Source: Streptomyces katrae (GTDB lineage: Bacteria; Actinomycetota; Actinomycetes; Streptomycetales; Streptomycetaceae). From it: a stretch of DNA of 6,154 bases. Position numbers and translations under genes: made by a program. Positions 1 to 4,509 of this stretch are shown one piece after another. Position 1 is the first letter of the stretch, and every line of letters begins with the position of its first letter. The notes under the pieces are model-generated. The model did not search any database and was not told the DNA's origin. It saw only the letters and a program-made list of their open reading frames with translations. The stretch is from contig NZ_JZWV01000103.1 of the NCBI RefSeq assembly GCF_000966975.1, positions 1-6,154 on the forward strand, in the 5' to 3' direction.

Positions 1-57
1 CCCGTACACGAAGAACGGCAGGACGCCGCCCGATCCCGGCCGATCGACCGATGCCAC
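1..57 (-). CDS. N-terminus of a gamma-glutamylcyclotransferase-like protein (AIG2/GGCT fold), cut by the left edge
   Basis: Only the first 19 codons are visible, reading leftwards from a GTG at 57-55: MASVDRPGSGGVLPFFVYG. The stretch LPFFVYG, normally followed by TLRPG, is the typical opening of the gamma-glutamylcyclotransferase / AIG2-like family, where the YG(T/S)L loop binds the gamma-glutamyl substrate. Members cyclise gamma-glutamyl compounds to 5-oxoproline. The start is well supported: a near-perfect Shine-Dalgarno AAGGAGG lies on the minus strand at 69-63, five bases before the GTG. The gene diverges from the lipoprotein gene at 226. The family call rests on one short motif, and the catalytic acidic residue lies outside the window, so the exact reaction cannot be judged. 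The presence of a gene start is more certain than its function. Confidence 0.6.
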   Translation of the reverse strand, partial: MASVDRPGSGGVLPFFVYG

Positions 58-62
58 GAGCC

Positions 63-69
63 CCTCCTT
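63..69 (-). promoter_or_regulatory. Shine-Dalgarno AAGGAGG of the left-edge gene
   Basis: On the minus strand AAGGAGG is followed by GGCTC and then the GTG at 57. This seven-base match to the anti-SD at ideal spacing is what reveals the partial gene at the left edge and fixes its start. Confidence 0.75.
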
Positions 70-94
70 CGACTACACCGGACCTGCCCGGGCC

Positions 95-108
95 GGGCCG
101 AAAGGCCC
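95..108. other. Short hairpin with GAAA tetraloop in the divergent spacer
   Basis: GGGCC (95-99) and GGCCC (104-108) pair around GAAA, a GNRA tetraloop, and are followed by CTCTTT on the plus strand. On the minus strand the hairpin would sit in the untranslated leader of the left-edge gene, about 38 bases before its start. It could be a weak rightward terminator or a leader structure. A five-pair GC stem is easily met by chance in DNA of this composition. Confidence 0.2.
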
Positions 109-156
109 CTCTTTCCCGTGCACCCCCACCGTACGCACCGCTGTTACACAATCTCC

Positions 157-186
157 CGGTCGCTGTGACGGTCGCCGGTTACCGTC
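157..186. promoter_or_regulatory. Candidate operator: overlapping direct and inverted repeats upstream of the lipoprotein gene
   Basis: GACGGT (167-172) and ACCGTC (181-186) form inverted arms around a central CCGG (175-178), giving 16 of 20 symmetric positions. CGGTCGC also occurs twice as a direct repeat (157-163 and 169-175), 12 bases apart. The element sits 40-70 bases before the lipoprotein ATG, in the spacer shared with the divergent left-edge gene. Direct repeats at about one helical turn suit an OmpR-class response regulator and the dyad suits a dimeric repressor, but no regulator is identified. No convincing -35/-10 pair was found nearby. Confidence 0.25.
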
Positions 187-225
187 CGATTCATCCCCTT
201 TCCTCACCCCCACGGTTCCGTTCCC

Positions 226-933
226 ATGTCGCGATCCCCCCGCCCCACCGCCGCCGCGGCACCGGCCCTCGCGGCCCTTGCCGCCCTCGCCGCCCTCGCG
301 GGCTGCGCCGCACCCGGCGGGCTGGCCGCGGGGGAGCCCGTGGCCCCGGCGTCCCCGCAGCCCCAGCCGCAGGCCCTGTGGCCCGCCTGGGCCGACGACT
401 CCCCGAAGTCCCCCGGGGCGGCGACCGGCACCCGGCAGCCCCCGCCGGCACCGCTGGCGGACGCCCCCGAGGTGGGTGCCGGAGGGCTGACGGCGGTGAA
501 GGCGGCCGATGTCGTCAAGGCCGACCCGCGCATGCGGCTGTTCGCCGAGAAGGGGACCATCAACTCCCCCGGCCGGTCCGGGATCCGCCCGCCGGTCTAC
601 CTGGACCTCACGGGGGACGGGCAGCAGGAGCTGATCGTCGCCGCCGACACCGAGACCGGCCGCACCGCACTGACCGTGTACGCGGCCCGGGGCAAGCGGA
701 TCGTGCCCGTCCTGTTCACCCTCGGGCGGCGGATGGCCGCCGAGTCCCTGGGCCAGGACCTGCTGATCCGCACCGCCCCCGACGACGGCTCGGAGCAGGC
801 CGTCCGCTACCGCTGGGACGGAGAGCGGATGACCGTGGTCAACGAGGAGCGGCGCTACAACAAGACCCTCCCCGCCCCCTCCTCCGGCGGGTCCGCGCCG
901 GAAGCGGACCACGGCGCCGGGGGCGCCCGGTGA
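226..933 (+). CDS. Putative lipoprotein, likely partner of the downstream sensor kinase
   Basis: Encodes 235 residues. Residues 1-27 are a lipoprotein signal peptide: basic start (R3, R6), an Ala/Leu core built from AAL repeats, and lipobox LAGC with C27 as the lipidated cysteine. A Pro/Ala-rich linker (about 28-80) follows, then a globular part. The globular part contains DLTGDGQQE (127-135), an Asp/Gly calcium-loop-like motif seen in VCBS/FG-GAP-type repeats, and YRWDGERM near 195-202. The protein should sit on the outer face of the membrane. No clear Shine-Dalgarno precedes the ATG, but the signal peptide fixes this start to within a few codons. Its stop overlaps the kinase start by GTGA, so the two are translationally coupled. 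In the Streptomyces sigE locus a lipoprotein (CseA) tunes a coupled sensor kinase (CseC). A similar role is an inference here, since neither sigE nor a response regulator is present and I did not establish homology to CseA. Confidence 0.8.
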   Translation: MSRSPRPTAAAAPALAALAALAALAGCAAPGGLAAGEPVAPASPQPQPQALWPAWADDSPKSPGAATGTRQPPPAPLADAPEVGAGGLTAVKAADVVKADPRMRLFAEKGTINSPGRSGIRPPVYLDLTGDGQQELIVAADTETGRTALTVYAARGKRIVPVLFTLGRRMAAESLGQDLLIRTAPDDGSEQAVRYRWDGERMTVVNEERRYNKTLPAPSSGGSAPEADHGAGGAR

Positions 934-1469
934 GGCGGCTGCCGGCCCGCTGCCGGCGGCTGCTGCGGGCCCTCGGGCTGCGCTGGAAGATCGCCGCGCT
1001 GCTGGCGGCCGGCTGTTCGCTCGTCGCGGTCACCATCGGGGTCCTGATCTACGAGGCCCGGGTGCGCCAGGTGTCGGACGCGGCCCGCAAGGGCGCGACC
1101 GAGCAGCTGGTCCGCGTACGGCAGGTGTACGAGCTGACGGGCCGCCTCGACTACGACAAGGTGGGCGAGGCCGACGCCCGGCTCGACTGCCCCGAGGTGC
1201 CCCAGGAGCTGCGCGCGGCGGCCCTGGACGGCCTCCGCACCACCTACCTCGACCTCTCGGGTCCGGATCCGGCGGTGTGGGCGGCGCGGCCGGTGGGCGG
1301 CGGGCACGTGCTGTCGGTGCGGCGCTCCCTGGCCGGGGAACGGGCCGAGCTGGAGGAGCTGGACGCCCAGCTGGTCGCCTCCGGGACCGGGGTGGTGGCG
1401 CTGGCGGCGGTCGGCGGGGCCCTGATGGCGAGCCGGCTGAGCAAGGATCTGCGGTGGCGAGCCGGCTGA
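930..1469 (+). CDS. Sensor kinase, N-terminal half: two membrane helices and extracytoplasmic sensor
   Basis: Starts at GTG 930, whose last two bases begin the lipoprotein stop codon (GTGA overlap). It reads 179 residues before an early stop. An Arg-rich cytoplasmic start (residues 2-20) leads to helix 1 (about 20-41, WKIAALLAAG to GVLIY). An extracytoplasmic sensor of about 105 residues follows, rich in charged residues and with one cysteine in LDCPEVP, and then helix 2 (about 149-167, ending GGALMAS). Residues 166-175 are the start of the HAMP linker, and the last four (WRAG) are out-of-frame readthrough of repeat copy 2. The fragment could insert in the membrane and bind a ligand but has no kinase domain. 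The ligand is unknown, and the adjacent lipoprotein is a likely interaction partner. Confidence 0.7.
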   Translation: MRRLPARCRRLLRALGLRWKIAALLAAGCSLVAVTIGVLIYEARVRQVSDAARKGATEQLVRVRQVYELTGRLDYDKVGEADARLDCPEVPQELRAAALDGLRTTYLDLSGPDPAVWAARPVGGGHVLSVRRSLAGERAELEELDAQLVASGTGVVALAAVGGALMASRLSKDLRWRAG

Positions 1470-1483
1470 GCAAGGACCTGCGG
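1426..1483 (+). repeat. 29-base perfect-phase tandem duplication that breaks the kinase frame
   Basis: Copy 1 spans 1426-1454 and copy 2 spans 1455-1483, head to tail with no spacer. Both begin TGGCGAGCC and end CTGCGG. They differ at one position, T1448 versus C1477, which are synonymous Asp codons in the ancestral frame. As 29 is not a multiple of three, the second copy moves the frame by -1. The flanking bases differ (A1425 versus G1454), which fixes the unit length. The junction places a GTG (1454-1456) six bases after AAGGA (1443-1447), so the duplication itself supplies a possible internal start. Confidence 0.95.
1443..1456 (+). promoter_or_regulatory. Ribosome binding site and GTG start created at the duplication junction
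   Basis: AAGGA at 1443-1447 in copy 1 is followed by six bases and GTG at 1454-1456. G1454 comes from the end of copy 1 and TG from the start of copy 2. The GTG is in frame with the kinase half and lies 11 bases before the stop of the sensor half, so ribosomes ending there could restart. Copy 2 carries the same AAGGA but no start codon after it. The fit may be chance. Confidence 0.4.
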
Positions 1484-2245
1484 GCGGCGGCCGAGACGGC
1501 CCGGCGGATCAGCGCGGGCGACCTGGACGCCCGGATCGGGCCGTCCGGGGCCCCGGGCAGCCGCGACGAGGTGGCCGAACTGTCCTCGGCGGTCGACACG
1601 ATGGCGGCGAGCCTGCAGCGGCGGCTGGAGGCGGAGCAGCGGTTCACGGCGGACGTGGCGCACGAGCTGCGGACCCCGCTGACGGGACTGCACACGGCGG
1701 CCGAGCTGCTGCCCGCGGGGCGGCCGACGGAGCTGGTGCGGGACCGGGTCGCGGCCCTGCGGACGCTGACGGAGGACCTGCTGGAGGTGGCCCGGCTGGA
1801 CGCGAACCGGGAGGAGGCCCGGCTGGAGGCGCAGCCGCTGGGGCCCCTGGTGGTCTCGATCGTGCGGCGGTCGGGGGTGGCGGCCGAGGTGTCGGGCGCC
1901 GCGGAGCCGGAGGAGGGCGGCACGTGGGTGCGTACCGATGCCCGGCGGCTGGAGCGGATCCTGACGAACCTGCTGGTCAACGCCCGTCGGCACGGCCAGG
2001 GCCGGATTGCGGTGACGGTGTCCGGGGCCGAGGTGACCGTCCGGGACCAGGGGCCGGGTTTCCCGGAGAGCCTGCTGCGGGAGGGGCCGCAGCGGTTCAT
2101 GACCGGCGCGGCCGAGCGGGGCCAGGGCACGGGGCTGGGGCTGACGATCGCCTTCGGGCAGGCCCAGGTGATCGGCGCCGGGGTGCGCCTGTGGAACCCC
2201 GCCGACGGGGGCGCGGCGGCGACGGTGACCCTGCCGGAGGTCTGA
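1454..2245 (+). CDS. Sensor kinase, C-terminal half: HAMP, phospho-acceptor His and ATPase
   Basis: Read from GTG 1454 this gives 263 residues and no membrane helix. HAMP sequence covers about 1-50 (ARRISAGDLDARIG). The dimerisation/phospho-acceptor H-box is RFTADVAHELRTPLTG with His70. The HATPase domain carries the N-box (RILTNLLVNARRH, N172 and N176), the G1 box DQGPG (198-202), an F-box-like RFMTG and the G2 box GTGLGL (225-230). It ends in the usual TVTLPEV strand. All catalytic motifs are intact, so the fragment could autophosphorylate if expressed, but detached from the sensor it would be soluble and unregulated. The cognate response regulator is normally encoded next to such a kinase. 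None is visible, so its target is unknown. Confidence 0.72.
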   Translation: MASRLSKDLRAAAETARRISAGDLDARIGPSGAPGSRDEVAELSSAVDTMAASLQRRLEAEQRFTADVAHELRTPLTGLHTAAELLPAGRPTELVRDRVAALRTLTEDLLEVARLDANREEARLEAQPLGPLVVSIVRRSGVAAEVSGAAEPEEGGTWVRTDARRLERILTNLLVNARRHGQGRIAVTVSGAEVTVRDQGPGFPESLLREGPQRFMTGAAERGQGTGLGLTIAFGQAQVIGAGVRLWNPADGGAAATVTLPEV

Positions 2246-2309
2246 GCGGACCGGTTTTCACCCGGACGGGGTGGGGGTGCACGGATGGCCGCGCAGGGCC
2301 TCTGGCCTG

Positions 2310-2336
2310 GGCGGATGCCCTCCCCAGGGGCACGCC
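2310..2336 (+). terminator. Candidate terminator hairpin after the kinase gene
   Basis: GGCG (2310-2313) and TGCCC (2316-2320) pair with GGGCA (2328-2332) and CGCC (2333-2336), giving nine GC-rich pairs with a two-base bulge and a seven-base loop. It lies 65 bases after the kinase stop. No T-tract follows, which is common for actinomycete terminators but weakens the call. Confidence 0.4.
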
Positions 2337-2365
2337 GGCCGGGATCTGACGACGGGTCAGCAGGC

Positions 2366-2387
2366 GGCCGCCGGGCGGCCCGGTTTT
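2366..2387 (+). terminator. Hairpin followed by TTTT upstream of the surface protein gene
   Basis: Two mutually exclusive stems overlap: GGCCGC/GCGGCC (2366-2371 with 2375-2380) and CCGGG/CCCGG (2371-2375 with 2379-2383). The second runs straight into TTTT (2384-2387), an unusual T-run in this DNA. It may end transcription from the kinase unit, or act as a leader attenuator if the promoter of the 2424 gene lies upstream of it. Confidence 0.35.
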
Positions 2388-2393
2388 CCTCGA

Positions 2394-2417
2394 GACACGA
2401 CCCCGTGTCCCCTGGAG
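2394..2417 (+). promoter_or_regulatory. Leader hairpin and Shine-Dalgarno of the surface protein gene
   Basis: GACACG (2394-2399) and CGTGTC (2404-2409) form a six-pair stem with an ACCC loop, ending four bases before the Shine-Dalgarno GGAG (2414-2417). Six bases then lead to the ATG at 2424. The RBS spacing supports that start. The dyad could be an operator or a structure that changes access to the RBS. Confidence 0.4.
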
Positions 2418-2423
2418 TGACCC

Positions 2424-2969
2424 ATGCGCCGCAGGACCGCCCACGCGCTGACCGCCGCCGCGCTGACCGCCGGCGCCTTCGCCGGCCCGGTCGCGGGAGC
2501 GGTGGCCGCGGCGGACCTCGGCATGCCCCCCTTCGCGCCCGGGGACTTCGCCGTACTGGAGGTCTGGCCGAAGTCCGCCGTACCGGGCACCACGGTCACC
2601 GTGAACACCAAGGCCTGCGGGCCGGGCAGCCATGCCGAGGGCGATGCCACCACCGTGGGCGGGGGCCGGTTCAAGCTGACCCCGGGCACCCACAAGGAGG
2701 TCGTGGCCGGCCAGTTCCAGGTCGCCCGGGACATCCGCCCCGGCACGTACGGCATCGGCGCCACCTGCGCCGACGGCAAGTTCGCCACCGGCGACCTGGT
2801 CGTCACCGAGCACGGCCCCCAGGGGCACGTGCGCACCGGGGTGGGCGGTGGCACGACCACCACCGCCGCCGACCCGGCCAAGATCACGGCGGGAGCGGCA
2901 GTGCTGGCCGCGGCCGCCGTCGGCGGTACCTGGCTCCTGCGTCGCCGGGCGAGCGGCACGCGGAGCTGA
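2424..2969 (+). CDS. Secreted, C-terminally anchored small surface protein, likely sortase substrate
   Basis: Encodes 181 residues. A signal peptide (1-30: MRRR start, Ala-rich core, cleavage likely after AVAAA) precedes a compact domain of about 100 residues. The domain has two cysteines (C65 in TKACG, C115 in GATCADG) that could form a disulfide, and a PGTTVTV / RPGTYGIG pattern that suggests a beta-sandwich. A Thr/Gly-rich stretch (138-148) leads to a hydrophobic helix (153-172) and a terminal RRR (173-175). That arrangement of spacer, helix and basic tail is the sorting-signal layout. No LPxTG or LAxTG is present; the nearest candidate is HVRTGVGGG (135-143). A class F sortase follows 131 bases downstream, supporting the pairing. 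Similar small secreted proteins beside class F sortases occur in Streptomyces as far as I recall, with no established function. It could alternatively stay in the membrane by its helix alone. Confidence 0.82.
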   Translation: MRRRTAHALTAAALTAGAFAGPVAGAVAAADLGMPPFAPGDFAVLEVWPKSAVPGTTVTVNTKACGPGSHAEGDATTVGGGRFKLTPGTHKEVVAGQFQVARDIRPGTYGIGATCADGKFATGDLVVTEHGPQGHVRTGVGGGTTTTAADPAKITAGAAVLAAAAVGGTWLLRRRASGTRS

Positions 2970-2978
2970 CGGGCGCCC

Positions 2979-2998
2979 ACCGCGGCTGCGGCCGCGGT
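2979..2998 (+). terminator. Strong hairpin just after the surface protein gene
   Basis: ACCGCGGC (2979-2986) pairs perfectly with GCCGCGGT (2991-2998) around a TGCG loop, ten bases after the stop codon. This is an eight-pair, nearly all-GC stem without a T-tract, and is a likely terminator or mRNA 3' stabiliser. Confidence 0.5.
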
Positions 2999-3015
2999 CC
3001 GACCGGTACCGCCCC

Positions 3016-3063
3016 CCGTCGCCCGCCCCGCGAGGTCCCCCCGTTCGCGGGGCCGGGCGACGG
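3016..3063 (+). terminator. Long 18-pair hairpin between the surface protein and sortase genes
   Basis: The left arm 3016-3033 (CCGTCGCCCG then CCCCGCGA) pairs with the right arm 3045-3063 (TCGCGGGG, bulged C, CGGGCGACGG). All 18 pairs are Watson-Crick with one bulged base (3053) and an 11-base C-rich loop. It begins 46 bases after the surface gene stop and ends 22 bases before the sortase RBS. It is the strongest structure in the window. It may be a terminator, a partial terminator that sets the substrate-to-sortase ratio, or an RNA processing site. Confidence 0.55.
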
Positions 3064-3085
3064 CCACCGCTGTCAACGGCGAGAC

Positions 3086-3092
3086 AAGGGGG
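3086..3092 (+). promoter_or_regulatory. Shine-Dalgarno-like AAGGGGG for the sortase start
   Basis: AAGGGGG is followed by eight bases and ATG 3101. A competing start, ATG 3191, has AGGA at 3180-3183 with seven bases of spacing. The longer start is preferred because codons 3101-3190 keep G or C at nearly every third position. Confidence 0.45.
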
Positions 3093-3100
3093 TACGAGGC

Positions 3101-3820
3101 ATGGCCGGCTTCCCGGGATCCCGGGCCCTCCCCGCCCTCCGGCTCATCGCCCGGGGACACCACCGCCGAGCCCCCCGCCAGGACCACGGCATGCGTCCCG
3201 GCGCGCCGGGGCCCCGGGGGCGGGCCGGGCTGGTGGCGCTGGCCGCGTGCGTCGGCGTATGGCTCGTCAGCAGCGGTTCCGGCGAAACCGTACGGCCGCC
3301 GCTGCCCTCCCCCGCCGACGCCCTGAGCGCGCAGGCCCTCTACCCCGGGAGCATCGACCCGCTCCCCGGATCCCCGCCGACCCGGATCCGGATCCCGTCC
3401 ATCCACGTGGACGCCCCGCTCACCGGGCTCGGCCTCGAACGCGACGGCAGCCTGGAGGTGCCGCCTCCGGCCCGGGGCGACCTCGCGGGCTGGTACCGGG
3501 ACGGGACCGCCCCGGGCGCGACGGGCACCGCCGTGATCGCCGGCCACGTGGACAACGCGAGCGGCCCGGCCGTCTTCTACCACCTGGGCGCCCTGCACCG
3601 GGGCGCCTCGATCGAGGTCGCCCGCACGGACGGGCGTACGGCGGTGTTCACCGTCCACGCGGTCGAGGTGTACGACGCGAAGTCCTTCCCCGACCACCGC
3701 GTCTACGGCCCCTCACCGCGCGCCGAGCTGCGGGTGATCACCTGTGGCGGCGGTTTCTCCCCGCGCACCGGATATCAGGGCAACGTGGTCGTCTTCGCCC
3801 ATCTCACCGGGACGCACTGA
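3101..3820 (+). CDS. Class F sortase (cysteine transpeptidase)
   Basis: Encodes 239 residues. A basic N-terminus (1-42) and one membrane helix (about 43-59, LVALAACVGVWLVSS) place the catalytic domain outside the membrane. A Pro-rich linker precedes the sortase beta-barrel (about 92-236), opening RIRIPSIHVDAPLTGLGL. The catalytic residues are visible: H139 in AVIAGHVDN, C215 in RVITCGGGF and R222 in SPRTGYQGN. The short barrel, the TCGG box and the single N-terminal helix match class F, the actinobacterial group usually annotated by that name. Sortases cut a C-terminal sorting signal and join the protein to a cell-wall amine. The surface protein at 2424 is the obvious candidate substrate. A shorter start at ATG 3191 (209 residues) also keeps the helix and cannot be excluded. 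The 131-base gap with two hairpins suggests expression partly independent of the upstream gene. Confidence 0.88.
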   Translation: MAGFPGSRALPALRLIARGHHRRAPRQDHGMRPGAPGPRGRAGLVALAACVGVWLVSSGSGETVRPPLPSPADALSAQALYPGSIDPLPGSPPTRIRIPSIHVDAPLTGLGLERDGSLEVPPPARGDLAGWYRDGTAPGATGTAVIAGHVDNASGPAVFYHLGALHRGASIEVARTDGRTAVFTVHAVEVYDAKSFPDHRVYGPSPRAELRVITCGGGFSPRTGYQGNVVVFAHLTGTH

Positions 3821-3864
3821 AACCGGACACCCCGCCGCCCCGGTCAAGATCATCGGGTTGCAGA

Positions 3865-4467
3865 ATGTCCCGCATGTCGATAACGAACACGCCCACGACA
3901 GCCTCGGTCGACGACGCCGCGGACATCAGCCGCAGCCTGGCCCGCGCCTTCGCCGACGACCCGATGATGTGCTGGTTCTTCCCCGACGAGGCCACGCGCG
4001 AGGAGCGCATGGTCCGGTACTTCGCGACGCTCCTCACCCGGCACTACGGCCGCCACGGCGTGTGCGAGCGCACCGGCCTGGCCGCCGCCTTCTGGGTGGC
4101 GCCGGACGGCCGCGCCCTTCCCGACGAGGAGACCCTGGACGAGCTCGCCACGGTGCTCGGCGACCGGGCGGGGGTGTTCCGGGAGGGCATCCTGGCGGCC
4201 GCCGAACACGCGCCCCCGGAGGACCACTGGTACCTGGCGGTGCTCGGCGCCGACCCGGCCGGCCAGGGCCAGGGGCACGGGGCCGCGCTGCTGCGCTCGG
4301 GCCTGGCGAAGGCCGACGCGGCGGGCCTGCCCGTCTACCTGGAGTCCTCCAAGGAATCCAATGTGCCCTTCTACGAGCACTTCGGCTTCACCCTGCTCGG
4401 CGAGGCCCGGCTGCCCGGCGGCGGACCCACCCTGTGGGTGATGCGCCGCGCCCCGCAGGCGGCCTGA
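3865..4467 (+). CDS. GNAT-family N-acetyltransferase
   Basis: Encodes 200 residues from ATG 3865, or 197 from the in-frame ATG at 3874; neither has a Shine-Dalgarno. CAGAAT at 3861-3866 could be a -10 box giving a leaderless message at 3874. The N-terminal half (about 20-110) is substrate-side, with ARAFADDPMMCWFFP and AAFWVAPDG as in many actinobacterial GNAT proteins. Motif A is LAVLGADPAGQGQGHGAA, where Q134-x-x-G137-x-G139 is the pyrophosphate loop for acetyl-CoA. Motif B follows with LESSKESNVPFYEHFGF; Y170 is the usual general-acid position and N166 is also conserved. The protein is cytoplasmic and moves an acetyl group from acetyl-CoA to an amine. The substrate cannot be told from sequence, and small-molecule or antibiotic acetylation is possible but unsupported. 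It lies 44 bases after the sortase and converges on the transporter gene. Confidence 0.88.
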   Translation: MSRMSITNTPTTASVDDAADISRSLARAFADDPMMCWFFPDEATREERMVRYFATLLTRHYGRHGVCERTGLAAAFWVAPDGRALPDEETLDELATVLGDRAGVFREGILAAAEHAPPEDHWYLAVLGADPAGQGQGHGAALLRSGLAKADAAGLPVYLESSKESNVPFYEHFGFTLLGEARLPGGGPTLWVMRRAPQAA

Positions 4468-4477
4468 TCCGGCAAGG

Positions 4478-4509
4478 GCGGGCGCGGGCCCACCGGTTCC
4501 CGCGCCCGC
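4478..4509. terminator. Bidirectional terminator between convergent genes
   Basis: GCGGGCGCGGG (4478-4488) pairs perfectly with CCCGCGCCCGC (4499-4509), 11 GC pairs around a ten-base loop. It fills most of the 42 bases between the stop of the acetyltransferase (4465-4467) and the stop of the minus-strand transporter (4512-4510), and directly abuts the latter. There is no T-tract on either side. The symmetry and position suit a shared terminator for both genes. Confidence 0.75.

Larger units (their letters stand above)
930..2245 (+). pseudogene. Sensor histidine kinase gene, frame-disrupted by a 29-base tandem duplication
   Basis: Two adjacent frames together encode one HAMP-type sensor histidine kinase: a membrane and sensor half (930-1469) and a kinase half (1454-2245). 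Removing either repeat copy joins them into a single 428-residue protein reading MASRLSKDLRAAAETARR across the junction, a normal length and layout for an actinobacterial kinase of this class. In the sequence as given the first frame ends at TGA 1467-1469. It is called a pseudogene because the ancestral single reading frame is broken. The halves are listed separately below because both keep coding character and the second has its own plausible start, so a split but working kinase is not excluded. A sequencing or assembly error is also possible. Confidence 0.75.

Noticed and set aside
264..300. Repeated GCCCTCGCC-like units in the lipoprotein signal peptide
   Set aside because: They encode the AAL repeats of an ordinary hydrophobic core with biased codons. 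They are not a separate element.
51..929. An open frame running from 51 into the kinase sensor half, which would give a 472-residue protein
   Set aside because: The 51-929 part is Arg/Pro-rich, antiparallel in character to real coding and overlaps the lipoprotein gene in another frame. The GTG at 930 overlapping the lipoprotein stop is the natural start.
1411..1430. A slippery heptamer (GGGCCCT) that might allow programmed -1 frameshifting in the kinase
   Set aside because: The heptamer is in the wrong phase relative to the reading frame, and the tandem duplication fully explains the frame change.
1030..2130. A 366-codon open frame antisense to the kinase
   Set aside because: Low-complexity Arg/Pro/Ser composition with no motif, and a strong kinase on the opposite strand.
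2357..3697. A 446-codon open frame on the minus strand across the surface protein and sortase genes
   Set aside because: It covers two unrelated genes and their hairpins, contains no recognisable domain, and is a side effect of stop-poor GC-rich DNA.
3822..3844. ACCGG/CCGGT stem after the sortase stop
   Set aside because: Only five pairs with a 13-base loop and no T-tract; expected by chance in this composition.
2848..3864. A long in-frame extension upstream of the acetyltransferase
   Set aside because: It overlaps the surface protein and sortase genes in another frame and is Arg/Pro-rich with no family signal. The GNAT domain starts after 3865.
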